64,000 nt of DNA. Source: Arenibacter sp. F20364. Its GTDB lineage: Bacteria; Bacteroidota; Bacteroidia; Flavobacteriales; Flavobacteriaceae. The stretch is from positions 62,001-126,000 of the forward strand of contig NZ_JALKBD010000015.1 in the NCBI RefSeq assembly GCF_023015905.1, given 5' to 3'. The notes beneath the pieces are model-generated. The model was not told the origin of the DNA. It saw only the letters and a program-made list of their open reading frames with translations, and did no database searches. Of the stretch, positions 9,503-18,852 are shown in pieces (the stretch's first letter is position 1; the number at the start of each line of letters is the position of its first letter). The translations under genes were made by a program, and so were the position numbers.

Positions 9503-10825
9503 ATGACCGCACCTATAGAAGGATTTTCCAAACTGACCAAAGAGGACAAAATTAACTGGATTGCCCAACATTACACCCAAAATAGTGAGCGAACCGTTGC
9601 CATCTTAAAACAGTATTGGAACCCTGATGAAAAATTACAAAATTTACATGATGAGTTCATAGAAAATACCATCACCAACTTTTATTTACCCTTGGGTATT
9701 GCCCCCAATTTTCTCATAAACAACAAACTTTATGCCATCCCAATGGCAATTGAAGAAAGCTCCGTAGTTGCAGCTGCAAGCAAGGCCGCAAAATTTTGGC
9801 AGACCCGCGGTGGATTTAAGACTACCGTTTTGGGTACTGAAAAAGTAGGGCAAGTACATTTTATGTATCATGGCAGTGTAGAAAAACTTACCGGCTTTTT
9901 CAAGTTTGTGAAGCCTAAATTGATCAATAGTGTTGCTTCCATTATTAAAAACATGGAAAAACGAGGTGGCGGAATCAAGAACATTCAACTTCGGAATAAA
10001 ACTTCGGAATTGGAGGGCTATTTCCAATTGCACTGCACTTTTGAAACATTGGATGCCATGGGTGCCAATTTCATAAACTCTTGTTTGGAAGGGTTCTCCC
10101 AATGCTTAAAAGAGGAGGCCCAACATTATGGTCCATTTACGGCAGGGGAGAAAGATATGGAAATAGTCATGAGTATTCTCTCCAATTACATCCCAAACTG
10201 TGTGGTTAAGGCAGAAGTTAGTTGTCCGGTTACAGATTTGAAGGGCCACCACGGAATTTCCGCAGAAGATTTTGCAAAAAAGATGGTGCGTGCCGTAAAT
10301 ATTGCAAAAGTTGAACCCTATAGGGCGGTTACCCATAACAAAGGAATCATGAACGGAATAGATGCCGTAGTTTTGGCTACAGGAAATGATTTTAGAGCCA
10401 TAGAAGCAGGGGCACATGCGTATGCCTCCAAGGATGGACGTTATACCAGTCTTACGCATGCGAGTATAGAAAATGGGATTTTTAAATTTTGGATAGAGAT
10501 TCCCTTAGCCCTGGGAACTGTGGGTGGCCTAACCAATTTGCACCCACTGGTAAAACTCGCCTTGGAAATCTTACAAAATCCTACGGCAAATGAACTCATG
10601 CAAATAGTAGCCGTAGCCGGACTGGCCCAAAACTTTGGCGCAGTGCGTTCCTTGGTAACAACGGGTATCCAACAAGGGCATATGAAAATGCATTTATTGA
10701 ATATATTGAACCAATTGGGGGCTACGGAAGAAGAAAAAATAAGCTTGGTGGACTATTTTAAAAAGCATACGGCCTCCCACAGCGCAGTAGTGGTCGCTTT
10801 TGAAGAGTTGAGAAATAAAAAATGA
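9503..10825 (+). CDS. mvaA: Hydroxymethylglutaryl-CoA reductase, class II
   Basis: Makes mevalonate from HMG-CoA, the committed step of the mevalonate route to isoprenoids. With the ATG at 9503 it has 440 residues, normal for the bacterial class II (MvaA) form, and no membrane anchor. Family motifs: PMAIEESSVVAAAS at 80-93 with the catalytic Glu, ETLDAMGANF around 181-190, HNKGIMNGIDA with the catalytic Lys, ATGNDFRAIEAGAHAY with the catalytic Asp, and the C-terminal QGHMKMH with the His. A TTG eight codons upstream is in frame but sits in the -7 box, so I reject it. The last four bases, ATGA, overlap the next gene's start, showing an operon with the kinase. Confidence 0.95.
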   Translation: MTAPIEGFSKLTKEDKINWIAQHYTQNSERTVAILKQYWNPDEKLQNLHDEFIENTITNFYLPLGIAPNFLINNKLYAIPMAIEESSVVAAASKAAKFWQTRGGFKTTVLGTEKVGQVHFMYHGSVEKLTGFFKFVKPKLINSVASIIKNMEKRGGGIKNIQLRNKTSELEGYFQLHCTFETLDAMGANFINSCLEGFSQCLKEEAQHYGPFTAGEKDMEIVMSILSNYIPNCVVKAEVSCPVTDLKGHHGISAEDFAKKMVRAVNIAKVEPYRAVTHNKGIMNGIDAVVLATGNDFRAIEAGAHAYASKDGRYTSLTHASIENGIFKFWIEIPLALGTVGGLTNLHPLVKLALEILQNPTANELMQIVAVAGLAQNFGAVRSLVTTGIQQGHMKMHLLNILNQLGATEEEKISLVDYFKKHTASHSAVVVAFEELRNKK

Positions 10826-11745
10826 CAAAACAATATTACAGCAATGGCAAGCTCCTTATAACGGGAGAATACTTGGTTTTGGATGGCGCCCAAAGTTTAG
10901 CGGTACCCACCCTATACGGACAATCCCTATCGGTAAAAGAGAATGAGGACACTCTGCTGACTTGGAAAAGTTTGGACGAAAAAGGAAAGCCCTGGTTCGA
11001 AAGTATTTATTCATTGGAGGGGTTTAGTGATGTTTCCAAAATTTCTGTTTCTGATGAAGCATCAACTATCTCGGGTATCCTCAAAAAAATTCTTTTGGAA
11101 GCTAGAAAATTAAACCCAAGTTTTTTATCAGACTCCCAAGGGTATGAAGTTACCACGGCATTAAACTTTCCAAGAGAATGGGGCTTGGGATCATCATCCA
11201 CTTTGATCAACAACATTGCCCAATGGGCTCAGATAGATGCCTACGCACTACTTTGGAATGCCTTTTCTGGTAGTGGGTACGACATAGCCTGTGCTCAAAA
11301 CAACAGCCCTATTATTTACCAATTAAAAAATAACGGCCCTAATGTACAGTCAGTAACCTTCAACCCCCCATTTAAAAACGACCTATACTTTGTACATCTG
11401 AATCAAAAACAGAACAGTCGGGACGGTATTGCCCAATACCGCAAAAAAGACTTCAATACTTTTTCCTCCATATCCCAAATTAATAGCATTACCCAACGCA
11501 TATTGACCTGTACACGCCTATCCCAATTTGACAAGCTCATTAAAAAACATGAGGCAATTGTAAGCGAGATCCTGGGAATGCCAACAGTTAAAGAACGATT
11601 GTTTCCAGATTACAAGGGTGCTATTAAAAGTCTAGGGGCCTGGGGTGGCGATTTTATACTGGCAACAGGTAACAAAACTACTCCAGATTACTTTAAGGAA
11701 AAAGGGTATACCACTGTTATCCCTTATGTAAAAATGGTCAAATAA
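10822..11745 (+). CDS. GHMP kinase of the GYDIA type (mevalonate-pathway kinase candidate)
   Basis: A 307-residue soluble GHMP-superfamily kinase. The N-terminus has the substrate-side stretch GKLLITGEYLVLDG (start about residue 9), the ATP-binding loop is REWGLGSSSTLINN (about 113-126), and GSGYDIACAQ (about 150) is the motif that names the GYDIA subfamily in Bacteroidetes. Its start codon overlaps the HMG-CoA reductase stop (ATGA), so it is very likely translated together with that gene and phosphorylates mevalonate or phosphomevalonate. Which of the two is inference. A strong terminator follows 55 bases after the stop. Confidence 0.88.
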   Translation: MTKQYYSNGKLLITGEYLVLDGAQSLAVPTLYGQSLSVKENEDTLLTWKSLDEKGKPWFESIYSLEGFSDVSKISVSDEASTISGILKKILLEARKLNPSFLSDSQGYEVTTALNFPREWGLGSSSTLINNIAQWAQIDAYALLWNAFSGSGYDIACAQNNSPIIYQLKNNGPNVQSVTFNPPFKNDLYFVHLNQKQNSRDGIAQYRKKDFNTFSSISQINSITQRILTCTRLSQFDKLIKKHEAIVSEILGMPTVKERLFPDYKGAIKSLGAWGGDFILATGNKTTPDYFKEKGYTTVIPYVKMVK

Positions 11746-11800
11746 TCCAAATACCCAATGGGCAAGACCAATATTATTGCCATGAAACCATTTAACCAAA

Positions 11801-11840
11801 AACAATAATGCCTCCCAAAAAAGGAGGCATTATTGTTTTT
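11801..11840. terminator. Bidirectional terminator between the GHMP kinase and ppiD
   Basis: AACAATAATGCCTCC (11801-11815) pairs perfectly with GGAGGCATTATTGTT (11823-11837), a 15-base-pair stem with loop CAAAAAA. It is followed by T residues on the plus strand and preceded by an A-run that gives T residues on the minus strand. It sits between two convergent genes and can end both transcripts. Confidence 0.93.
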
Positions 11841-11857
11841 GGAGCACTAAGGTTCCA

Positions 11858-13975
11858 CTAATAAAATGTTGCTCTTTTATCTTCTATCGTAGAAGATTCC
11901 TTTAAGGCATTGTAAACCGCGAAGTTTACTCTTCCAGCAGCACCAGCCTGTAAATTCTTGGCATAAGTACTGTAGTTATCCAATTTAGCAGCTTCTTCTT
12001 TTTTGGCGACAGTTAACATATACACCCCACTATCTCCCTTTATTAAATCAGAGGTAGCTCCTTGCTCCATCGCAAAGGCAGTACCAACAACAAAGGCCTC
12101 GGATCCAGCACCTGGAATAATAGGTGACTTCATTGTCAAAGCCGTAGCTGTAGAAGCTATAACATTATTATCCGTGGCGAAACTATCCATAGTTTTACCT
12201 TTATTGGCTTCTATGATCTGTGCCGCCTTTTTTTCCTTTCTCAATTTTGGAAGAACCAAAGCCGATGCATCTTCAACGCTCATAAGTCCTTCAGCATACT
12301 TCGCAGTCAATCGCACAACGGCATAACCATTATTTATATTGAACCTTTTAACCTCTCCCAATTTAGTATCTTCGTTAAAAGCCCATTGAACAATGGCACG
12401 CTGGGCAGAAAGTCCTGGAAGATTTTCATCCATTTCCTTGATCTTATTTACCGGTCTAACCACAAAATTACTTTCCTTGGCAGCTACCGCAAAATCCTTA
12501 TCCGAGATAGTTTCCATTTCAAATTTGGTGGCCTCGGTGAACAAGGTATTGATAGTTTCTTCGGAAGGCTCTATTTCCCTTGCCAAGGTGGCAATTTTTA
12601 CAATATCCTGTTTGTCATCTATCTTAACGATATGGAATCCAAAATCTGTCTCTACCAAACCTATGGCACCCACTGGATTACTAAAAGTGAAGTCGTTAAA
12701 TGGCGCTACCATTACCCCTTCTTGATTATATCCAAGGTCACCACCTTGGGGCGCTGAAGGTCCGTCTGAATTATCCCTGGCCAATTCTGCAAAAACAGTA
12801 TTCGCTTTCTTTGCCTCAGCCAACAATTCCTTTGCTTTTTTCTCGGCCTCCTCCTTGGTTCGGGCAACCTCCGGATTGGCACGTTGAGCACCTACATAGG
12901 ATATTAGGATGTGACTGGATTTTACAGTACCATTTGCCTTTCTATCCATCATTTTGGAAACCTTAAAGTAATCCCCATCACGATAAGTACCAAAAATACT
13001 TCCCTTTTCCAAAGACATAAGCGTATCTGCAAATTTGGCGGGCAAATCTTTCTTGGCTTTATAAATAGTGTCAAATTTTGTATCCGAATTTCTATCCAAA
13101 AAGGCCATCATATCAGTAGTACTGGTAAAACCTCTAATGGTATCGTTTGCGTCCTTTTGTGCATTGTATTCCACACGGTCCTCCAAAAGTTTTGAAATTT
13201 CTTCCTTTACCGCATTTTCATCTTCCAACGAAGCTTTTTCTTCAAAATAGACAAATTCTACATCCCTAGCCTTATCTTGTTTATAGTCTTTCTTATGTTC
13301 ATTGATATAAGCCTCAATCTCTTTCTTGGTAACCGCTATGGAAGAATCGGCTATTGAAGTGTAGGGCACACGTACATACTTGATATCAACTTTATCATTC
13401 GCCAACTTATAATCCAATTCCCCCTCTTTCAATGTTGAGCCAACACCTGCTTTTATAAGATTAAAATAAGTCTGCTCCTTTGCATTTTGAATGATGGCCT
13501 GCTCATCCTGTAACCATAAAGCGTAGCGATTTGGATTGTTTGCTTTCCAATCTGCTACGGCTTCCCTAAACTTATTCTCATCAAAAACACCACTCGCATT
13601 CTGAAATTCAGGATTTTGAACATAAGAAGGAATCGTCTTTATATAGTTTATTATCTGATCCTGTTCTATATTGATACCCAACTCCTCAAATTGCTGACCA
13701 AGAATGGTATTTCTGACTTCCCTATCCCAAACCTGATTGACCAATTGCATAGAAGAGGCTGTAGGGCCGGCCATTCTAGAATAGGCCTCCACATCCCTTC
13801 TAAATTGATCTATGGAAATTTCATCCCCATTAATCTCTGCCACGGAAGAACCAACCTTTCCACCACCCAATTCATTACTACTGAACACACCTGAAATTAC
13901 AAATGCGAACAAAGCCAAACCAATGATTAAAATTAAAACGGTAGTTCGTTTCCTTATATTCTCTAAAATTGCCAT
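11858..13975 (-). CDS. ppiD: PpiD/SurA-type periplasmic peptidyl-prolyl isomerase chaperone
   Basis: A 705-residue protein with one N-terminal membrane anchor (about residues 12-32), a long SurA_N-like helical region, and a PpiC/parvulin domain around 345-450 that starts near the SSHILISYVG stretch and contains GPSAPQGGDLGY. These are features of PpiD, an inner-membrane-anchored chaperone that helps newly exported proteins fold in the periplasm. It lies at the 3' end of the envelope block after the CNNM gene, with a 105-base gap that holds an inverted repeat. Separate transcription is therefore possible. The stop lies 17 bases from the shared bidirectional terminator. Confidence 0.9.
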   Translation of the reverse strand: MAILENIRKRTTVLILIIGLALFAFVISGVFSSNELGGGKVGSSVAEINGDEISIDQFRRDVEAYSRMAGPTASSMQLVNQVWDREVRNTILGQQFEELGINIEQDQIINYIKTIPSYVQNPEFQNASGVFDENKFREAVADWKANNPNRYALWLQDEQAIIQNAKEQTYFNLIKAGVGSTLKEGELDYKLANDKVDIKYVRVPYTSIADSSIAVTKKEIEAYINEHKKDYKQDKARDVEFVYFEEKASLEDENAVKEEISKLLEDRVEYNAQKDANDTIRGFTSTTDMMAFLDRNSDTKFDTIYKAKKDLPAKFADTLMSLEKGSIFGTYRDGDYFKVSKMMDRKANGTVKSSHILISYVGAQRANPEVARTKEEAEKKAKELLAEAKKANTVFAELARDNSDGPSAPQGGDLGYNQEGVMVAPFNDFTFSNPVGAIGLVETDFGFHIVKIDDKQDIVKIATLAREIEPSEETINTLFTEATKFEMETISDKDFAVAAKESNFVVRPVNKIKEMDENLPGLSAQRAIVQWAFNEDTKLGEVKRFNINNGYAVVRLTAKYAEGLMSVEDASALVLPKLRKEKKAAQIIEANKGKTMDSFATDNNVIASTATALTMKSPIIPGAGSEAFVVGTAFAMEQGATSDLIKGDSGVYMLTVAKKEEAAKLDNYSTYAKNLQAGAAGRVNFAVYNALKESSTIEDKRATFY

Positions 13976-13996
13976 TATGTAAACTGTTTAAATTTA

Positions 13997-14013
13997 TCCC
14001 GTTACTATCGGGA
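13997..14013. repeat. REP-like inverted repeat TCCCG...CGGGA
   Basis: TCCCG-TTACTAT-CGGGA lies between ppiD and the CNNM gene. A very similar element, TCCCGATA-AC-TATCGGGA, lies at 48782-48799, so this appears to be a small dispersed palindrome rather than a gene-specific site. Confidence 0.5.
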
Positions 14014-14080
14014 GGCGAAATTACTACTTTCTTTTGAAATAATAAAAACTAAAAAAAACCAAAAAAAATCCCTCAAATGC

Positions 14081-15373
14081 CTATTCATCGTCCAGCACTA
14101 CCAAGGATACCATATCTATTTTATTACTTGAAACTTCCAACACTACAAAAAGGAAATTCCCGATCTTAATTTCGGAGTTTTTTTCTGGAATCTCCCCGGT
14201 TTCATTAATGATCAAGCCTCCCAAGGTTTCGTACTCATCACTTTCTGGAAGTTCCAACTTATATTGTTCATTAATATAATCTACTTCCAACCTCCCAGAA
14301 AACTTAAAGGAATTTTCATTCAGCTGCTCCTCATGTAAATCGGTAGTATCATGTTCATCCTCTATATCGCCAAAAAGCACCTCCACAATATCCTCCACGG
14401 TCATAACCCCCGAAGTACCCCCATACTCATCCAGAACAACGGCAATACTTTTCCTTTTTTTGGTCAGAATATTAAGAATATCATTTATGAGCATTGTTTC
14501 CGGAACAAACTCCACGGGAAGTAGGATACTTTTTACGGTCTTAGGCTTTTTAAAAAGTTCATAGGAATGCACATATCCAATAATGTTGTCTATGGTATCT
14601 TTGAACACCAATATTTTGGAATAGCCCGTTTCGGTAAAAAGCTTTGCCAAATTTTTTGGTGTTTCATGAAGTTCTACCGCGGCAATCTCCGTTCTAGGAA
14701 CCATTACTTCCCTAGCTTTTACCCCTGAGAACTCCAGAGCATTCTGGAAAATTTGTATCTCGGAATCCACCTCATCTTCCTTTTCTACAGCTTCCATTTG
14801 CTCGGTAATATAATCTCCCAATTCTATTTTACTAAAGGCCAATTGCACCTCATCCCCATCTGTCTTAAAGAGCACCTTAAGAATTATATCGGAAATCCAA
14901 ATAACGAAATCCGATATTACTGAAAATAATACATAGAAAATATAGGCAGGTATTGCCAACAACCTTAGCATTGTGTTGCTATAAATCTGAAATAATACCT
15001 TGGGCAAAAACTCAGCGGTCAACAAAATAATCAGGGTAGAGATAACCGTTTGGGTCACCAGGCTAAAATCTGTAAGCATTAAACTTAAAAAGCTGCCGGG
15101 GGTCGACTCGATTCCCTCAAATAGGCTCATAAGAAGATCTCCCATAAAAAGTCCGTAGACCACCAAGGCAATATTGTTCCCAATAAGCATGGTTGCGATG
15201 AACTTTGAAGGTTTCTTGGTAAGGCGGGTCAGCACTTTCGGCATCAAACCGTCCTGCTTTTTTTCTATCTCTATGTGAATTTTATTGGCAGAAATAAAGG
15301 CGATTTCCATTCCCGAGAAAAAAGCGGAAAACAGCAAGGAAATAACAATGATAATGACAATATATGCCTCCAA
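14081..15373 (-). CDS. CNNM/CorC-family (hemolysin-like) membrane protein with CBS pair
   Basis: A 430-residue protein with an N-terminal DUF21/CNNM membrane domain (about 1-180, including FSGMEIAFISANKI), a CBS-domain pair (about 200-335, with GVKAREVMVPRTEI and VLDEYGGTSGVMTVEDIVE) and a C-terminal CorC_HlyC domain (about 345-425). Relatives act in magnesium/cobalt handling, and the flavobacterial gliding protein GldE belongs to the same family. Nothing here shows that this copy is GldE. It follows the small membrane gene by two bases and lies in the coaX-lptC block. Confidence 0.88.
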   Translation of the reverse strand: MEAYIVIIIVISLLFSAFFSGMEIAFISANKIHIEIEKKQDGLMPKVLTRLTKKPSKFIATMLIGNNIALVVYGLFMGDLLMSLFEGIESTPGSFLSLMLTDFSLVTQTVISTLIILLTAEFLPKVLFQIYSNTMLRLLAIPAYIFYVLFSVISDFVIWISDIILKVLFKTDGDEVQLAFSKIELGDYITEQMEAVEKEDEVDSEIQIFQNALEFSGVKAREVMVPRTEIAAVELHETPKNLAKLFTETGYSKILVFKDTIDNIIGYVHSYELFKKPKTVKSILLPVEFVPETMLINDILNILTKKRKSIAVVLDEYGGTSGVMTVEDIVEVLFGDIEDEHDTTDLHEEQLNENSFKFSGRLEVDYINEQYKLELPESDEYETLGGLIINETGEIPEKNSEIKIGNFLFVVLEVSSNKIDMVSLVVLDDE

Positions 15374-15375
15374 GA

Positions 15376-15579
15376 TTACTGTTTATTGTTTTTTTGACGC
15401 TCTTCGAACCTTTTTCTATAGGTTTTTTTAAAAATGAACATCCCTATGGAAACTATCCCAAAGAAGACAAATAAATAGGCCCTTTGCCTATCTATGTTCC
15501 ATTGCTCGTAAATTTCAAAAGCCGACACTACGGCCACTGCCAAATAAAGGTATTCGGTATATCTTAAAATCTTAATCAT
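15376..15579 (-). CDS. Small membrane protein of unknown function (67 aa)
   Basis: Two hydrophobic segments are visible, about 9-25 (TEYLYLAVAVVSAFEIY) and 34-52 (RAYLFVFFGIVSIGMFIF), followed by a basic tail KRFEERQKNNKQ. The start overlaps the end of lptC by eight bases and the stop is two bases before the CNNM gene, so it is clearly part of this operon and is likely real despite its size. I do not recognise the family. Its place between an LPS-export component and a CNNM protein suggests an envelope role, by inference only. Confidence 0.75.
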   Translation of the reverse strand: MIKILRYTEYLYLAVAVVSAFEIYEQWNIDRQRAYLFVFFGIVSIGMFIFKKTYRKRFEERQKNNKQ

Positions 15580-16180
15580 TCGTCTTTTCTTTTATACTCA
15601 TATAACCATAGGTCTTATTAGCGTTAAAAAAACTAAAATCCCTATTAAAGTCCATTCCCTCACCGTCCATTATGGTTCCTTCCTCCGGATTGGTGTATTT
15701 AAATTTCTGTTGCGTAAAAATCCAATCATTGGTTCTATCCCAATATAATTGCGGTGCCTCCAATTTTTTACCGTCACTGGTTTCAATGACCACATTACCT
15801 TGCAAATCTATTAAATTAGTACTTGAATAAATAATGCCGTAATCTGCAGTAACCGTACTTTTTTCTCCTTTTTCATCAAAAAACTCTACAAGGAGTCCTT
15901 CCGGGAAGGCATAATAAGGAAAGACCAAATTATTAAAATCATCACAAATTGGACCTTTTAGTACGGCAATTACACGCGCAGAAACAACACCTTCATTTTT
16001 TTCAAGTTCGTCGGTCTCCGTATAAGTTAAGGTAAAATCCTCTGCAATAGCACCTGGAAATATCTTTTTTATTGCTTCGTCACCGACTCTCTTATAATTG
16101 TCGGCACAGGAATAAAAAAGCATTGCCATAGAAAAAACTATGGCAATGCTCCTTAAATTATATAAACCTTTTTTTTTCAT
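15572..16180 (-). CDS. lptC: LPS export periplasmic protein LptC
   Basis: A 202-residue protein with an N-terminal hydrophobic segment ending in a possible lipobox (MLFYSC, Cys about 25) and an LptC/OstA-like beta-jellyroll: EDFTLTYTETDELEKNEG, ...EKSTVTADYGIIYSSTNLIDLQGNV, then QLYWDRTNDWIFTQQKFKYTNPEEGTIMDGEG in register with family repeats. LptC takes lipopolysaccharide from the LptBFG transporter and passes it to LptA across the periplasm. It starts one base after the TPR gene ends and overlaps the next small gene. A lipoprotein-like anchor in place of a plain transmembrane helix is seen in Bacteroidetes relatives. Confidence 0.85.
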   Translation of the reverse strand: MKKKGLYNLRSIAIVFSMAMLFYSCADNYKRVGDEAIKKIFPGAIAEDFTLTYTETDELEKNEGVVSARVIAVLKGPICDDFNNLVFPYYAFPEGLLVEFFDEKGEKSTVTADYGIIYSSTNLIDLQGNVVIETSDGKKLEAPQLYWDRTNDWIFTQQKFKYTNPEEGTIMDGEGMDFNRDFSFFNANKTYGYMSIKEKTND

Positions 16181-16181
16181 C

Positions 16182-17552
16182 TTATAGGTTGGGCACTTTT
16201 ACACTACCTCCTACCCAACAAGAGAAACTAACTGTTTTACCGGCCATACCGGAATTAAATATATCCGTTTTGGACGGTGCCTTGGCACTGTAACTTGCCG
16301 CAGCCTGACCAGCCCTACCACTTAGGGCGGGATCTACACGGCCTGCCTGGCGAGCCAAATCAGCAGCTTTCCAATAGATAGCCCTTTTCTCAAAAGGAGT
16401 GCTACCACATTCATTGGCGCTACCGGCATACAAACTTGCAATCAGCAAATAAGCCTTACCATTGGACGGGTTGGCATCAATTGCCTTTTGGGCATAACTT
16501 CTGGCAGTGGACTTACTACCTCTTCTATAGCTTGTAGCAATTTTATAAGCGATGTTCGACTTTTTTCTGGAATCTGTCTCCAACTCCAATGCCTTATTGA
16601 AATCTGCAAGAGCACCACTATTATCCCCTGCATTATTCTTAAGGGCACCAGCATACATATATGCACTGGCGGAAGGCTCCATGGCCAATTGTACTTCAAA
16701 AAGCTTTTTGAACATTGGATCTTCGGTACACTCTTTACTGTACATTCTTCCAACAGCTCTCTTAATCCAGGTTAAATCTCCTTTTTTTGAATCAAAATTC
16801 TTTTCATACAAAGGAATTAAGTTTTCGCAGTTTGCCAATGCACCTAATTTGCTATCTATACTTTCAGCTATTTTACCATAGCTTTCAGAATAACTATTGT
16901 AAGAACTCAGCTGTCTCTTCTCTTTGGAAGTCAAAGTACCGGCATCTTCCTTAGGTAGAAGCTTATTGATAACCTCAGTAAGTTTCTCGTTTTCTTCATC
17001 GATCTTTTCGGTGATATTGTCGTATTTTTCAAATACCTCCTCCAATTCTTTTTTACCTGCACTATTTAAATCAACCAAGCTGGAGAAATATAAATACAAG
17101 GCTTTAGGGTTTTTAAAATTCGCCCTATCCTCTGTAAAGGCTTTGTCTAGCTGAGAATAGATTTCATCATCGGTAATCATCTTCTCGTCATACTTCAACA
17201 ATACCTTATCAATAATGGTCTCCGCAACATCTGTCTTTGCAGGAAAGTATTTGGCCCTATTATCGTATAATTCCATTAAAGCATTGATATTCGCAGTTTT
17301 ATCGGCTCCTGTTGCTTTAGCCAGCCTATCTTTTAGTATGCGCTCACCATATAATATATTGGCCCAGTTTAATGTAGGGCAATTGTCATATACCATTTTC
17401 CATGGTGTATAAGCAGCCTCATAATTCTTAACTTTTACATGCTCTGTGTAAATGGAAAGATTGGTCATACACTCCGGGTTTTGAGCTTGAGAATGCCCTA
17501 AACCCACAAATCCCATGGCGGCTATCGCTGTGATGTAGAGTTTCTTTTTCAT
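16182..17552 (-). CDS. Exported tetratricopeptide-repeat protein
   Basis: A 456-residue protein with a signal peptide (about 1-23, ending HSQAQ). The middle is helical and charged (about 130-250, possible coiled coil around IDEENEKLTEVINKLL). TPR-like helices follow at about 290-400, including SAYMYAGALKNNAGDNSGALADFNKALEL-type repeats. Two Cys residues near the N-terminus (CMTNL, NCPTL) and others near the C-terminus could form periplasmic disulfides. It sits between an outer-membrane barrel and lptC with tight spacing, so a scaffold or adaptor role at the envelope is plausible. The specific function is not known to me. Confidence 0.8.
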   Translation of the reverse strand: MKKKLYITAIAAMGFVGLGHSQAQNPECMTNLSIYTEHVKVKNYEAAYTPWKMVYDNCPTLNWANILYGERILKDRLAKATGADKTANINALMELYDNRAKYFPAKTDVAETIIDKVLLKYDEKMITDDEIYSQLDKAFTEDRANFKNPKALYLYFSSLVDLNSAGKKELEEVFEKYDNITEKIDEENEKLTEVINKLLPKEDAGTLTSKEKRQLSSYNSYSESYGKIAESIDSKLGALANCENLIPLYEKNFDSKKGDLTWIKRAVGRMYSKECTEDPMFKKLFEVQLAMEPSASAYMYAGALKNNAGDNSGALADFNKALELETDSRKKSNIAYKIATSYRRGSKSTARSYAQKAIDANPSNGKAYLLIASLYAGSANECGSTPFEKRAIYWKAADLARQAGRVDPALSGRAGQAAASYSAKAPSKTDIFNSGMAGKTVSFSCWVGGSVKVPNL

Positions 17553-17589
17553 CTGTCTGTTTATTTTAAGGTGGTTAAAGTAATAATTT

Positions 17590-18852
17590 TTAATTAATTT
17601 TTCTTGGTATGAACCATTTATCGTTTAAAGATAGGCCCACATTAACTTTGAAATAACTTTCCTCTACTAAATCCCCGTATTTGGTTCCTCTTTTTCCAAG
17701 TTCAAAGCCAAGGTTAATATTTGAAAGATTACGACCCAGTGGTAAACCCATTCCAAAAGTTATGCCAAAATCATTTATCTCCCTATTATCTACCACTATT
17801 CCCGATTTGGAGACCTTTGCTCCTGCCCTAAAGGTCACTCTTTTTAAATAACTTGTAAAAGAGGCATAATCAGGGATATAATATCCCCCCAGTCTAAAGG
17901 TCTCGGCATTTTGGTACTCCAAATTACTGGCAGGCGAAAGCTCATTTTCAAAAGAGCTTAATTCCTGAAAACTGTACTCTGCCCCTAAAAACCATTTCTT
18001 ATCCTGGCCATAACCCACGCCCAATGTGGCGGTCGTTGGTATTTGTACTCCTGTGCGCGCCAAACCCTGTGCTGCCAAATCCACTTCAATAACCTCAATA
18101 TCAATGCCACTCACTGTAGAAAAAGAACCTATTGACCTAGTATTCTCAGATACCAAATTGGCCTGAGTATTTACTATAACACTGGTAAAAAGAGTATGTT
18201 TTTCGTTGATGGCCGGTGTAAAACTGGCTCCAAAATTAAAATCGAAGCCTTTGATCCTAGATTCTATCCTATTGAAAGAACCTAATTGTACGTCTTCAAT
18301 AGTCTGGTAACTATTGATATTCTGATTCCCAAAATTAAAATTACTGGTAACTCCTAAACTCAAATTCTTAAAAAGTTCATAGCCCAAAGAGAAATAAACT
18401 CGGTTTAACCCTCCTTCACCATTGAACGATTCCGAAACTAGTCCTTGATCGGTAGTTCTTTCCGATTGAAAATTATACCCCACGGAAGAATACGGCATAA
18501 TTCCAAAACCCATTCCAAAACCTTTGCCCAAATTAAAGCCCAATGACAAATAGTCTAAATTTGAAAGGGAGGCATTTTCTTTGGAATCGTTGGTTTCAAA
18601 CCTGTACTCTTTACGGGAAAGTCCCGCTGTGTAGGTTGTTAACCGCAGCTTACTATATGCAGCTGGATTATTAAGGTTGATATGAATACTATCCGTATAA
18701 ACACTCAACCCACCCATCATTTGATTCTCCACTGTGCCGGTAGCCTTTAAATCCCCAACACCGAAATAAGAATATGGGGAAGCAGTACTATTCTGAGCAT
18801 ATATGCTTACCGAAGTTACGCATAAAATTGCAATAATAAAATTTTTGATCAT
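17590..18852 (-). CDS. Predicted outer-membrane beta-barrel protein, FadL/OmpP1-like
   Basis: A 420-residue protein with signal peptide MIKNFIIAILCVTSVSIYAQ. It then has SPYSYFGVGD, a NNPAAYSKL stretch like the NPA(A) segment of FadL/OmpP1 proteins, and alternating strands with glycine-aromatic turns to the C-terminus (GLSLNDKWFI). This points to a 12-16-stranded barrel. The cargo is unknown. It starts directly where coaX ends (stop and start codons adjacent) and precedes the TPR and lptC genes, so it belongs to the envelope operon. FadL-like function is suggested only by fold-level resemblance. Confidence 0.7.
   Translation of the reverse strand: MIKNFIIAILCVTSVSIYAQNSTASPYSYFGVGDLKATGTVENQMMGGLSVYTDSIHINLNNPAAYSKLRLTTYTAGLSRKEYRFETNDSKENASLSNLDYLSLGFNLGKGFGMGFGIMPYSSVGYNFQSERTTDQGLVSESFNGEGGLNRVYFSLGYELFKNLSLGVTSNFNFGNQNINSYQTIEDVQLGSFNRIESRIKGFDFNFGASFTPAINEKHTLFTSVIVNTQANLVSENTRSIGSFSTVSGIDIEVIEVDLAAQGLARTGVQIPTTATLGVGYGQDKKWFLGAEYSFQELSSFENELSPASNLEYQNAETFRLGGYYIPDYASFTSYLKRVTFRAGAKVSKSGIVVDNREINDFGITFGMGLPLGRNLSNINLGFELGKRGTKYGDLVEESYFKVNVGLSLNDKWFIPRKIN

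Noticed and set aside
9686-10102. 138-residue minus-strand frame inside HMG-CoA reductase
   Set aside because: It is fully covered by a gene with clear catalytic motifs; the opposite frame shows no motif or start signal.
14081-15373. Calling the CNNM/CorC protein GldE of the gliding machinery
   Set aside because: GldE belongs to this family, but neighbouring gld genes are absent and the sequence alone does not separate it from general CNNM proteins.
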